Below, in pieces: positions 1-11,865 of a stretch of 64,000 nucleotides of DNA (the stretch's first letter is position 1; each line of letters starts with the position of its first letter). Both the position numbers and the translations under genes were made by a program. The notes under the pieces were generated by a model. That model had not been told where the DNA came from, did no database searches, and was given only the letters and a program-made list of their open reading frames with translations. Source of the stretch: Sindora glabra (lineage: Eukaryota > Streptophyta > Magnoliopsida > Fabales > Fabaceae); contig CM035227.1 of the NCBI GenBank assembly GCA_020226215.1, positions 105,073,732 through 105,137,731 on the forward strand, read 5' to 3'.

Positions 1-742
1 TCAATAATGAACGTAGTCCTATTATCAAGTTAAAAGTAAATAAATAAAGCTTGCGTTTAATAGTTTAACGATTTTTATCATTATTAAAAAAATTAAATGT
101 ACAATAAATTAGTTTAATAATAATATAAATAAATAAATAAATAACTGATTATCACTGTTGTAATTGCAAATGCACCCGAATTCATTCAAGCATTCCCACT
201 GATTTATTCAAAGTGCTAATTAATTATTTCTATAAATATAATCACACTCATTTTTATTCATTTAATTTTATTTATTTATAGTCGTCATTTTTTCATAAAC
301 TTTTTGTATTTAGAAAATTTCAATTATATAACTTGTGGTAGTGAATTAAAAACAATTACTATAGCGTATATTACTCACTTATTATATTTTCTTTGCAATA
401 TTTCAATTAAAGAGTTAACCGCTTCGGAGTAAAAACTCAATTTTAATTCAATAATCTAAGATTAAAATAATTAATAAGAAACTTCATATCAACGCCAGCC
501 AACTATATGGCAAATTAACAAAATACTTTACATTCTATACATAGCTAATTCACATGTGTATAGGAAGAATTATAAGCTTTCGTTCAGCGTAATTTCTATA
601 TATAACAGTGTATTAATATCAGTAGGAAATATATTGGATTGACTGCATGATATATTACTTTAAGATAGGAAATCTAAAAATGGTTGATATAAAATATTAA
701 ATTTAAACTAAACAACATTAGCAATAAAAAATGAAAAATATT
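1..742. other. AT-rich intergenic DNA
   Basis: I see no gene here. The stretch is very AT-rich, has stops in all frames, and contains a short AAAT-type simple repeat near 123-146. It ends at the probable left terminus of a decayed CACTA-type transposon. Confidence 0.6.
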
Positions 743-2230
743 CACCTACAAGAATTTTACCATTTACAAATAGAAATTAGTGATGGGATGTTTGTGATAG
801 ATTTAACTGATGGATTTGCTGTCAATATTTTGATAATCAGCATGGTGAAAAAGTATTTAATTTTAGCGATGGAAGTTTGACAATCCATTGTTAACTTTGT
901 TGTTAACATGTGAAAGACAATTAGTAATAGAATTGAATTTCATTTTTTAAATTACTAATAGATGTGATGAATTATTGCATAAAAATTTAAAATTTTTTTA
1001 TAGAGTAATGAAATTCTCTAGAGTAGCAATGGATTTTGTGACAAAATCATTAACATTCATTGCAAGTTTCATCGTTATTTTGAACATATCATTTTATTAA
1101 AATATATTAATGACAAAACATTCTATCACTAGTTCCATTGGTATTTTTCAGATTATACCAAATCTTGATATCAACTTTTCATTTTTGCCTTTGGCCTCTT
1201 CTCTCTTCCTTCTCTCCCCATTGCTGTAATTGAAATTGCTTTTATCGAACTTGTCTTTTGCCACCATTGTGTTTGCCACATTTCACTTTTTATTTTAACC
1301 AATGAATTTTTCATTTTGAGTTTATTTTGTTAAAGTAGTGTTGATTTGTTAGATTTAATTTTTTTAGTTATTTTTAGCTTAATTTGTAAAATGTTTGGAT
1401 GAATTCTTATATTTTTAAGTTATCTTAGGTTTAAGTTGAACATATATTTATTTTTAGCTTAATTTGTAATATGTTTGAATGAATTCTTATATTTTTAAGT
1501 TATTTTGGATTTACATTGGATATATATTTAGGTTGAATATTCATTTATTGTGATTACTATGTTTGTCGAGCATAAAAAATTAGGAGATTGTTACTTTTTG
1601 TTGGTGAATATATGTTGTTATCATGCTTAATTTCATTATATTAGTTGGATATATTATTTTTTTAGTCATTTTGTTATATACATTCTTGCCATGCTTAATT
1701 TTTATTAAATATTGTTAAAAGTTATCTATTGAAATTAGTTAGATATTTAGTTGTTTCATTTGTTGAATGTTGTAAGATATTATATTGTCATCATAGGAGG
1801 TAGATAGAGTTTCACTAAAGGTGGCCATAGGCTTAGAGGTTTTGGTAATAGGATGACAACTCCATCATTTTCTATTACTTGAAAAGCCATGCCATCCACA
1901 CTTATGACACTGGCACCACTAAGTAATTAGCAACTACCATGTCAATCATTTGGGCAAAAATTTTATACGTCTCAGCTTACAGCTTTGAACCCTTTTCAAC
2001 CTCTTCCTTAGAATCTTGCTAAGCATTTTATTTAGTAAAGTGCTTCAAGATAAGTCACCCATTTAGGATGGCCATTGGCTTTGCCATAGAGTAAAGGCTT
2101 GGTTGATGCGATGGTTTTGATACATTAATAAGTTTGGATACATTAAAAGGGCAACTCATATATATTGTTTAATATTCAACGACATAACTATTGTTAACAT
2201 TTTGATAAATCGCAACTTTGTATTTTGTTA

Positions 2231-2398
2231 GATTGGACTCCTCTAAAGTGTAAAATGTACTTTAGAGGGTAAAATACCTAATTCCACCATTAATTTTTTT
2301 ATTTGTTATTATTTATAAAATCATGAGTCAAAATTAATGGTGGGATTAGGCACTTTACCCTTTAAAGTGCATTTTATACTTTAAAGGAACTCAATCCA
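2231..2398. mobile_element. MITE with long terminal inverted repeats and 10-bp target duplication
   Basis: About 65 bp at each side are inverted copies of each other with few mismatches (left arm starts GATTGGACTCCTCTAAAG, right arm ends CTTTAAAGGAACTCAATCCA). They are separated by a short AT-rich centre, so the whole segment can fold into one hairpin. The sequence TATTTTGTTA occurs directly before it (2221-2230) and directly after it (2399-2408), a perfect 10-bp direct repeat. A duplication of 9-10 bp points to the Mutator-like superfamily. It has no coding capacity. Confidence 0.75.
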
Positions 2399-2768
2399 TA
2401 TTTTGTTATAGGCTAATTGCTATATTTAACCACGATCTCATTAAAGACATAACAAAGGTACTTCAACATCATTACATGGAGCTAACTCTCATATACAATA
2501 AATGATCAAAATGCTTTAAAGGCTAATGGTTTAGTAATTGACAAGTGATAAAGGTTTTACATTGTCAATTCTATATTTATGATTTAATATGCTAATTAGC
2601 ACTTATTTAACTTGAAATGTTATATTATTGTAGGCCATTTACAAATAGAAGCTCTAGATAATGTACACTATTAAGAAAAATTTCACTTATAAAGAAGCGG
2701 CAAATTATAAGGATTTGATAGAGCAAATAAGGAAGGTCTTGCCAAAAAAGGTTTAATGGATGCTTGAT

Positions 2769-3154
2769 TAAAAGTGACAATTTTTGATACAACATGATAA
2801 CCTAACATGAACATGATATGTTTATTTAGGTTCAAATTGACATATTAATCCATTTAAGAATTTGTATTAAATTTTAAAAATATTATTTGAAAAATAATTA
2901 ATTATTAAATTATAAATAAGTATATATAATAAAGATATATAATTCTTATTTTAATAAAATAATAATAAAAATTTAAAATAATATTTTATTAATAATTAAA
3001 AATATTTTTTAAAAAATAATAAATAATTAAATTTAATAAATAATTTTATAATATAAAATTTATTAATTAAAATTATTAAATAAATTAGATGAGTAATCTA
3101 TTTTAGCATATTTAATAAATAAGTTAACCCAAATGACACGAATTGTTATCCCTA
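2769..3154. mobile_element. Short non-autonomous hAT-like element, decayed
   Basis: The left end TAAAAGTGACAATTTTTGAT and the right end (read inverted) TAGGGATAACAATTCGTG share the TAGGGRTGACAA-type terminus common in small plant hAT-like elements, with G-to-A decay on the left. The interior is almost pure AT and closely resembles the interior of 29781-30311, so both belong to one dispersed family. No clean 8-bp target duplication was seen. It interrupts the CACTA element. Confidence 0.45.
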
Positions 3155-3181
3155 CTTATTGACATGTTTTATAATCTTAAG

Positions 3182-3780
3182 AAGAAGTGGAATGGAGATG
3201 ATTTTAAGAAAAAGCAAGAGGCCAATGAAAAAAATAGGGCATCTACTATTAGAAAGATTTTATACATTAGTGGTTCAATCTTTATGTCTAAGCATAAAAG
3301 AAAGATGATGAAACATCAATAATGGTTATCTTTAACATATATTTGCATATGTGAGCCATACTAATTTATTGCTATTTTATGCTATATACAAATTTATAAG
3401 CAGCTAGTCTAGGTTACATGCCTATTGATTCGGAGGTATTCTTACATACTCACACTTACATGAACAAAGAGAGGACATAGAAATTTGTGGTTCATCAAAT
3501 TAAGAAGATTTAGGTAAATTTTGGTTTTTTAGGTTTTACTGTGCCTAATTTCATTTTTTTGATAAAATCTATTCTCATTACTATTTAATCTTCATTTTTA
3601 ATTTATAAGGCAATTATTTTAAGCTACTAGTGGAGCACTCTTCTTAGGCTTTGGTTGAAGGTAGCAAGAGTAGCTTCTACCTATATTCATGAGACCTCTA
3701 TATGGATAGAGCAGGCCAAAAGTTGAAATAAAAAAAGTTATATTTATGGCATGAGTTTGAAAACATGTAAAGTTGTTAGG
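3182..3780 (+). pseudogene. Remnant of plant transposase (Ptta/En/Spm, Transposase_24 type)
   Basis: Frame +2 from 3182 reads KKWNGDDFKKKQEANEKNRA, followed by ISGSIFMSKHKRKM and then a stop. A second block near 3419-3512 contains PIDSEVFLHTHTYMNKE, with a stop shortly after. A third near 3735-3770 contains SYIYGM. From memory of the family, this order (basic KKxR..F.KKSEQNKxNR block, H.GGSISF..HKRRM block, ELFLxTH block, RVYGLG block) is that of the plant Ptta/En/Spm transposase domain (PF03004). Several stops and frameshifts show it is dead. It supports the CACTA assignment of the surrounding element. Confidence 0.55.
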
Positions 3781-4638
3781 TTATCATCTACCATGATTGA
3801 TTTATCTTTGCATGCCAAGCTACAAGAGTTGCATAACACAATCGAGTACTAGAATGAAAAGTTTGTTGAGGCACAAAATGAGATTGCATAGAATAAACAA
3901 GTGATGATAGGCCAATAACAACATCTCTCCATTCAACAGGCTTAGATTAATTGCCATGACTGCCACTTTCAGATAATATTCTAGAAGTTGGGCTTCTCAA
4001 AGCCACCTTTAGATAAATCAACCTCTTAGTAGGAGAAGGAGGGAATGATAAGCTTGGACTTGATAGCTAGCTTATTATGCATTAGGATGGTCATATAATT
4101 ATTAGGTTTCATTTTGTACACACTGAATTTGCTTGTTTTTTAATAAAGTTTTTTGGTTATATAAATAAATGATTATGAAACTATTTAAATTGTTAGAACT
4201 ATGTTTGTTGAATTTATATAAGTTGTTATTCAATTGTATTTATATAGGGTGTTTGTTGTAGACATTGGTCTACAAAACAACATAAAATTTGGCAAAAAAT
4301 TGCATATTAGTGATGGATATATGAACAATGACGTTAATAATTTTTCAAAAATTCTATAATTTAGTGATGAATCTTGCTACGTATTCATATTAGCAACAAA
4401 AATTTTTATCGCTAAATATGAGATTCATATTCAAATATCTAGATTATTAATGGATTTAATAATAGAATAATAAATTTATTGCTACTTAAATTACCGGTGC
4501 ACAATTTAATGATTACTTCTAATCCATTAATAATTTTGCTTGTTAAATTATTTAATGATGGAAATTTTATTGTTAAATAATAATTTTTTGTGTAACGATC
4601 AAAGATCACATTATCAAATAATTTTTTTCCTTATAATA

Positions 4639-7400
4639 GTTTAAATTAAAAAAAAAAAAAACTGCCTCCGCTGTCTTTTGGGTCTTAGTCTGCTAACAGT
4701 TGTCATGCGTTTTTATCTTCGTAGTCAGAAATATCAAGGAAATTAAATTTAATTTATGAAAAAGTAGAGCTGAATGAACTTGCCATCAAGGAAACATTGA
4801 AGGAACCCGTGGGATATGAATCAAGGCATCGTGGTTGGAAACTGCATTATTGATTTTGTGCAAAGAAGCTTGATAAAGAATTAGACAGTCAAGAATTGAA
4901 AATATGAGATGAAGAATATGGTAGCGGGTGGCTTTTATGTGTCCCTGTACGTTTAGTACCGTGTGGTAAAATGTAAATTCATTAAATAAAATTATCAATT
5001 TTTATTAAGAATTTTTGTAATCTCATGTAACTGTTTGAATTTTGCCATGTTATTATAAGTACCAAACTAATAGAGGTATCATAGAATTCACTTAGTAACA
5101 ATTGATCCTCTATTTTAATTGATTTTATTATTACTTTTTTGGAGTCTACTAATATAAAAGGTCAAAATTTTATAGTAATCGTGATACTACTTTTATTTTT
5201 TTGGGTGTTTCGTAAGTTTTCACCAAATTATAAGTTGAAAAGGAAGAAGGTCAACAGGAGAATGGGAGGCAAATTGACGATGGAAGAAGAAAGGAAAGGG
5301 AGGAACCGTTGTAAATTCATGAAAGAGAGTAAAAAACTGCATGCCAATTCATCCGCAGATAGGAGGTAGAAACCGTCACTGAGAGCTGTTGAGAGAATCA
5401 GGTAAAAGGAAACTTCTATAATATATTATTGATTCAGTATTATATTAATATATTATTAAATTTGATTATTAATATATTATTATATAGTATACAAAATTTA
5501 ACTCTAAAAAATAAATAAATTTAATATATAATTAGATTTAATAATACACCAATATATCAATGTATTTATAGTATGTTGAAAATTCTCCCTAATTAAAATT
5601 CAATTAATGATATATTTGTTATTTTAGCATCATTCATTCAATAATATTTTAAATATTGTATTTGTTATATTTGAAGTTCAAAGTTAAAATTTTATATGTA
5701 TTAAATGTTTTACTACTTTTTTTTTTGAAATGAAAATTTTAGAAGTAAAATATATTATTCTACTTTGAAATTAAAATATACAATCAGTTTTTTTGAATGC
5801 TTATGGTGATATTTATAAATTGTATAATTCTTTAAAATCATTGATAACAAAATTCTAACAGAAGACATGAATAGTAAAAGAAAATAACCCTTATCAAATA
5901 TTTAATATATTACCAATCTTAATAGTATTAGAAAAATAATAATGGAATTTATTCTTTTTTTTTAATTCTTATTTTCCCACTTACAACCTCTTTAGAAAAA
6001 ATTAAAAGTCCACTCTAATTCACTCCCTTTATTATTTATTAGAGGGTGTAGCAAATCCTCACTTAAAATTTGAGTGCGAATTTAATTTTTTTTGGAATTC
6101 AAACAAAAAGTGAACCAAAGTAAGTAAGTTTGGTGTGTTAATGCCTATATATTATACTCGGAATATATAAAATTTCCAACTACAAATATAGAATAATGAG
6201 ACTAAGACTACTCACCCTCCAGAGAAGAAATTCAGTGTAATAAATAGATAGATTGAGATTTATTAAATTGACTTTTTAAGAAAATATTGCAAAATATTCC
6301 ACATTAAGCAATTATACATGGCTTCAGTCAAAGTGATCACCCTCAATCTTGTTGCTAAACTCTCGTATTCAGTTATGCTTAAGCTTATCCATAAAAAAAA
6401 GGCGTAAAACAGATACGTTACAATTAATAAAATATTTTTGTTTTCCCCCCTTTAAAACCTCCGGACTAAACACTTTCTTAGTCATAAATTTGAACACGAC
6501 TAGGTAATTTTATAATTTTTGAAAAATTGGATATAGCAATGCAATATATATATTAAAAGTGGGATCTAAAGTTAGATTTAGAAAGTAAACGAAAGATTGT
6601 TAATTAAATATAAAATGATTAGATAAATTTTTAAAATTAATTTAATAGATATAAAAGGTTTAAAATTCAAATTTGAATTCCATTGTCACTGTATATAATA
6701 TTTTTAATTGGATATTTTCAATAATAAATCAAATTTCTAATGCCTTCATTCAATTTCTTTTACTAAGTATATTATTTTTTCAAATTAACAATTGCTTGTC
6801 TCATATATTGTAGGAAAATAAAATGTTTGATAAAAATTGTATGAAAATAGTACTTAATTTCAATTTTAATATTGCATTAGAAAATTTTTTTCCATGCAGA
6901 ATACTTTTTGTGAGAAATTTTTTTATGCTCTAATTATATCATATATTCTTAATTATCAATTTTTATAATTTTTAATACCTTAAAAATTAAAAAAATTATA
7001 TTTTAATATGCATCAATTTTATAAAATTGATGAATGACAAATTAATTAACAATTATTCTTTATTTATTAATTATAATTACACATGATATAGTTAGAAAAT
7101 ATAATAATTTCTCTACTTACCACTACATGAGTACAAAACAAGTGATTTAATGTTAAAAATAGTTGATCAATGCCGAAAACCTTTATTCAAGTAGTAATTG
7201 ACAATCTTTAAAAATTTTATATTTTTCATTAAATTTAAGATTCATATGCTATTTATATATGCATTCATTATTTTAAATACTCCTCCGTTTATTAAAAAAA
7301 AAATGGTCAATCAATCAAGAGGTTTCCCATTTTGCTACGTATTGTCATGTATTTATGGCTGTGGCATCTGTACTTGGGCAACTGTGTAATTAAAAAAAAT
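4639..7400. other. AT-rich intergenic DNA
   Basis: No supportable gene. Reading frames of up to 76 codons exist but lack sensible starts and any recognised domain. One copy of a dispersed AT-rich motif (AAATTT.TAAAATTAATTTAAT.GATATAAAA type) lies near 6620-6660. The last few hundred bases lead into the conserved upstream region of the first CID gene. Confidence 0.55.
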
Positions 7401-7731
7401 GAGTGCGTGCAGGTCTTCATATTACGTTTGCTACGTTCATCGTCAATTTGAGACGTTCTTCAGAGGAAGGTCCAGACACCAAACAGGCAGTGCAGCTAGA
7501 ACGGACGATCCGAGAATACCCCTTTTCCTCTCTCTCTCATCTCTCTAAAGAATCGTCTTTTTCTTCAGTAAATTAGTAAGTTAAAGCTGCTTCATTTCCC
7601 CAATTGCTTACAACTTTCCTACAATAAACATATAATTTATTCTCTCTTGGGTTTTAAAGTACTTGTTGTGCCAAACGATGTTCAGGATCAGTTTGATCTT
7701 ATGTGAATAGAAATGTTTTAGATAAAGCGAC

Positions 7732-7843
7732 GTACGCTTTATTTTTCAAACATTGTTTTCTTTGTCATTTATTATTTTGGTTTCTTGTTAAATCTCTCAG
7801 CTGATTTTTGTCTGATCAAATTTGTACGCTTAATTCTTCGCAG
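7732..7843 (+). other. 5' UTR intron of the first CID gene
   Basis: The leader contains a CT-rich stretch (around 7527-7550). It is interrupted by an intron with donor GTACGC and acceptor CTTCGCAG, ending 72 bases before the start codon. The paralogue at 16266-16386 has an intron in the same place (GTAAGC to TTTCACAG), which supports the call. Confidence 0.7.
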
Positions 7844-7915
7844 AGAAATCTGAAATAGCAGAAAAAGATAAACTTTTTCCTTTCTCAATTCCTTGCTATA
7901 AGTGTCTCTTTGACC

Positions 7916-10900
7916 ATGGCGGTTGCTGAAAATGCCGGGGCCATAATAGGCTCTACCAGTCAAAATTTGGACAACAGTGTTATATCATCGGACTCAGCTG
8001 TACCAAATGACATGGACAAATCGAAGCCCAGAGCTGGTTCATTAGGGAATGGCACAGAAACAAATTTTCAGTCTATTAACGGTGATCAGAATCTGAACGC
8101 CGTGTTTAATAACCATAACCAGGAGGATAAATTTTCCGCAACCATTTCAGTTCCTAACAGTAACACCAAGCCTCAAATGGGTCAGATGCAAAATGTGTTT
8201 GACGCAAATGGGATTCAGAACCAGCAGATAGTGGTGGACAACGGCGAGTATGCAATTAACCAGATGTCTAATGGAGTGAGAAATGGAGAAGATGGTGGTG
8301 AGAGCTTCAACCGTGGTATGAGGGATTTGGAGGAGCTGTTATCGAAGCTGAATCCCATGGCTGAGGAATTTGTGCCATCATCTGTCATGAACAATCATGG
8401 CTACTTAGGTGGTGATGGGTTTGGCTACCCCAACAATTTTTTACTCCACACTAATTATGGCAATGCTAATGGGCAGACTAACAGAAGGGTATGCTTTATA
8501 GTTCTTTTGATAGCTTAACTGCCTAAGAAATGGAGGAAAGTAATGATTTTTAGGGTATCTTGTGGCTCCCTCCTTTTGTTTTAATATCAGGATGATGAAA
8601 TTTTTATTTGTATCCTCTTCTAATATCAGCTTTGACTTATTCAAGTAAAATTATGTATTAGTTCTCTGAGATTTGCCTTGGGGTTTAGTTCATGTTATCG
8701 TCTTACTTGCTTCCAATACTATTTTACTGGTGTTTTGACTCTATTTGGGCTAATGGCCTGGCTTTGCTTGATATAACGACAATATGTTGCAGAGGAAGAA
8801 TGGTTATAACCAGGGCAAACGAAGACTGAATAACAAAATAGAGATGGAAAAGCGAGAAGAGATGATTAGAAGGACTGTTTATGTGTCTGACATTGATCAA
8901 CAGGTACAGATTATACCTGGCTGATGGATTCTCTCATTGTAGCTTCGTTGCATTGTGTGTTTTGTGCTCTCATTTATGTAATCATCTTTTCTTTTGCATC
9001 TAGGTTACTGAAGAGCAGCTGGCAGCTCTCTTTCTTAACTGTGGCCAGGTAAAAACAATTATATTTTGCGCCAATGATGTTTCTTTCTTTCTCTTTTTTC
9101 AGTATTAATGGATCATCTCACTGAACTTGTTCTTCTGGATCAAGGTTGTTGACTGTCGTGTTTGTGGAGATCCAAATTCTATTCTTCGTTTTGCATTCAT
9201 TGAGTTTACAGATGAAGGTAACAACACTAACTTAGTAACTTACATGCCTCATATGGCGAAAGTTTGCATCACATACGTGAGTGTGTGCATGTGCCTGTGA
9301 ATATATGTGTAAATTTTTTTTTATCTAACTAATAGTTTTATGCATGTAGATGGTGCAAGGGCTGCCCTACTCCTGTCAGGCACCATGCTTGGATTTTATC
9401 CAGTGAGAGTGCTGCCCTCAAAAACTGCCATTGCACCCGTTAATCCATCATTTTTGCCCAAGGTACTGGTCATTTTAGATGCCTATTGCATTTAGGCCTG
9501 CAGTTAAAGTTTCCTTAGTCACTTATGGAGATTGATTGACGGGATTGATATACTAATGTATCTCTCCATTCATGGTCTCTGCGTTATTATGGTTTCATTT
9601 GTTTCAGTCTGAAGATGAACGAGAGATGTGCACAAGAACTATTTATTGCACAAATATTGACAAGAAGGTACCTCAGGATGTTGAGATTTTGTTAAAATAT
9701 TGCTGCAAGGAAGGATTGAATCTTTTTCCTCTCTGTTTTTCCAACTATTGATTTTGCGTGCCTCTTCTTGCTTTCTTTTCATTGATGCAGGTTACTCAAG
9801 CAGACGTCAAACTCTTCTTTGAAACTCTTTGTGGGGAGGTCTGTGACTTTACTTGGAAATAGGCTTATAGTGTTTGTTTTTGGTTAAATTTTAAGTATCT
9901 TATCTTTAATAAGACTTTTCCTTTATTTTGGTGTACATGTGCAGGTTCAACGCCTGAGGCTTCTTGGTGATTATCATCACTCAACTCGAATTGCTTTTGT
10001 TGAGTTTGCAGCGGTAATTACTCAACATCTCATGAATTTTATGTGTTCAACTCTGAAATACTTGAATAGTTTGATATGTATCTATCACTCTGCAGTTATA
10101 ACCCTCATCTTGAGTGATGCATACCTCAAATTTGCAATCATAGTATTTTATGCTATTGATTTTTTTTGCCTTTTTTTCCGCTACCCTTTTCTTGCATTCT
10201 GTTTGTTCATCTGAATTAACATTAGTCATTTTATTTCTTCCGCATGTCTACTCTTTTTTGATTTAATCAATGTATTGTTCCTGGTAATTTGATGCTTCAA
10301 AGAAATCTGTAAATCTACTTTTCCCACTGAAACAGCTCCACAACCACATCCCTTCCGGCTCTCTCTAAAGAAAAATAAGAGGGAAAACACAAATAAATCT
10401 TTACAGTAAGGCTGTCTTTGGTAAACCTTAATGTTTTAGATGAAAGAAGCTGTTCTACCATGAATTTTTTTTTTCTTTTTAATAATTCTTAGTTTTTTTG
10501 GGGGTGAGGTTGCAACTTGCTTCTGTATGAATGCTGTTATGTGTCTCCAAACCTTGCACCCTTAGCCACGCCTTGGCCAAATGCAGTCATGATTGTCTGT
10601 TCAATTTTTTTTTTTTAAATCAACCTAAATAATAAAGATTGTTGGTTATTAAAAAAAGAACTGTTTTCAGATCATTGATGGGAGCAAATCTGTGAACATA
10701 TAGGGGTCACCCAAGTATTAGTTTGTAATAAGTTTAATTCAACAAAATTAAAGTGGTTTCTAGTATTTCTGAGTGAAGACCTCCCTCCGATTTAAGTGGT
10801 AATTTAAGTCTGCTTCAAGTGGCCCCTCCTTTGGAATTTATCAACTCCACGAACTATGTTTACCGGGTATCCAGTTGTATGTTTTTCCAGTCGTATTTGG

Positions 10901-11416
10901 TGCAGGTGGAAAATCAGTTCCCTTGATGTTGTGGACATAATGTGGTAATGTGTAATGTTGAATATGATAAAGATCTCACATATTAAGGCATTAATATGTA
11001 AGCTGTGTTGTTGGGTTCCTGGGTCATCTGTGCTTCCAATGGTTCTAAATTCTGCTATCTTGCATGGTGCATCAGACCTTGCAGGCTGACAGTTCAATTG
11101 TGTTATTTGGTATAATTTTCTTTTTATTTAATGATGCCGCTATTTCAATGGTCTTTAAGATTTATTGTTTTGGACCTTGCAGGCTGACAGTGCAATTGCA
11201 GCTCTGAATTGTAGTGGAGTAGTTTTGGGTACACTACCTATAAGGTTGGACCGACAAATTTTTCTTTGATTTCAACCTAGTCCTTTTCGTCTTCATTTCA
11301 ATGTCTAGAACTTTAGAGATCTCTTGATGTTTCTTCAACCACTGTGCTTGGCATGCAGAGTTAGTCCGTCAAAGACCCCGGTGAGGTCCCGTGCTCCGCG
11401 TGCTTCAATGCAATGA
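7916..11416 (+). CDS. CID: Poly(A)-binding-protein-interacting CID protein, copy 1 (PAM2 + 2 RRM)
   Basis: Coding exons 7916-8488, 8793-8903, 9004-9048, 9145-9217, 9350-9462, 9608-9667, 9791-9838, 9945-10013, 11183-11244 and 11359-11416 join in frame to 403 residues, all with GT-AG borders. The start is the ATG in GACCATGGCG; the frame upstream only has a TTG. Residues 142-157 are the PAM2 motif LSKLNPMAEEFVPSSV, which in this family binds the MLLE domain of poly(A)-binding protein. A basic segment (about 193-206, GKRRLNNK) may be a nuclear localisation signal. RRM1 is about 218-293 (RNP2 VYVSDI, RNP1 LRFAFIEF) and RRM2 about 313-390 (RNP2 IYCTNI, RNP1 TRIAFVEF). This is the layout of the Arabidopsis CID8-CID13 group. 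The likely role is mRNA binding linked to poly(A)-binding protein. Intron 9 is 1169 bp and contains a decoy acceptor. The C-terminus is three residues longer than in copy 2. Confidence 0.92.
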
Positions 11417-11865
11417 GTTGTTCTTCCCTATTTCTTAGGTTGATTGCTGTTCAGAGATATATTTTCATATATAGGTAGAGACAGATATATTTTAAGGGAA
11501 TCTATGGCGTTTTAATTAGAACTACTGTTCCTGGAGAGCCTTGCTGTATGGTATGGTTATTGTCCCATGGGGTCATGGGTTATTTTTTTAGCTTTTAGAG
11601 TGTTGGATGGAGCGTGGAGGATCTTGATGGCTATTCATGCTGCACAATGTCATGAATTCATCTTGAAGCACAACAAAATTTTAATGGTTGGATGTTTCTT
11701 ACATCAGGAGTCTCTGGAAGAAACTTGTATGGAGCCTTTGTTACTAATGGCTATTTACATTGTTCTCTGCAAGATTCTGTAGATATTTCATCATCTTACT
11801 GAAGTAGCGGCAATTCCCCTTTTTGCTTTTGAGATAGCCTTATGTTATTTGTATTTTTAAATGGT
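11417..11865 (+). other. Probable 3' UTR of CID copy 1
   Basis: This stretch aligns by eye with the DNA after the stop of the second copy (19319-19850), including GGAGATATATTTTCA-like and TGAGATAGCCTT-like blocks. Frames found here (for example 11567-11782) are open by chance and not conserved as protein. The 3' UTR is inferred from paralogue conservation; no poly(A) site was fixed. Confidence 0.5.

Larger units (their letters stand above)
743..4638 (+). mobile_element. Decayed CACTA (En/Spm)-type DNA transposon
   Basis: The left end reads CACCTACAAGAATTTTACC, close to the plant CACTA terminus. The right end reads TTTTTTCCTTATAATA, which matches its inverse if three G-to-A changes are allowed. 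Near both ends there are short repeats of the type TTAGTGATGGA or TTAGCGATGGA, typical of subterminal CACTA repeats. The flanking trinucleotides ATT and GTT agree at two of three bases, as expected for an old 3-bp target duplication. A transposase remnant lies inside on the plus strand (separate entry). A MITE and a hAT-like element are inserted within it. Many stops and AT-biased decay show it is inactive. The exact right end is uncertain. Confidence 0.5.

Noticed and set aside
4786..4998. 70-codon minus frame
   Set aside because: No domain and no true start. Its right part looks like half of a MITE similar to 32776-32924, but without the second arm I did not call an element.
5139..5369. 76-codon plus frame with basic tail
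   Set aside because: The first codon is TTG, composition is biased, and no family is recognised.
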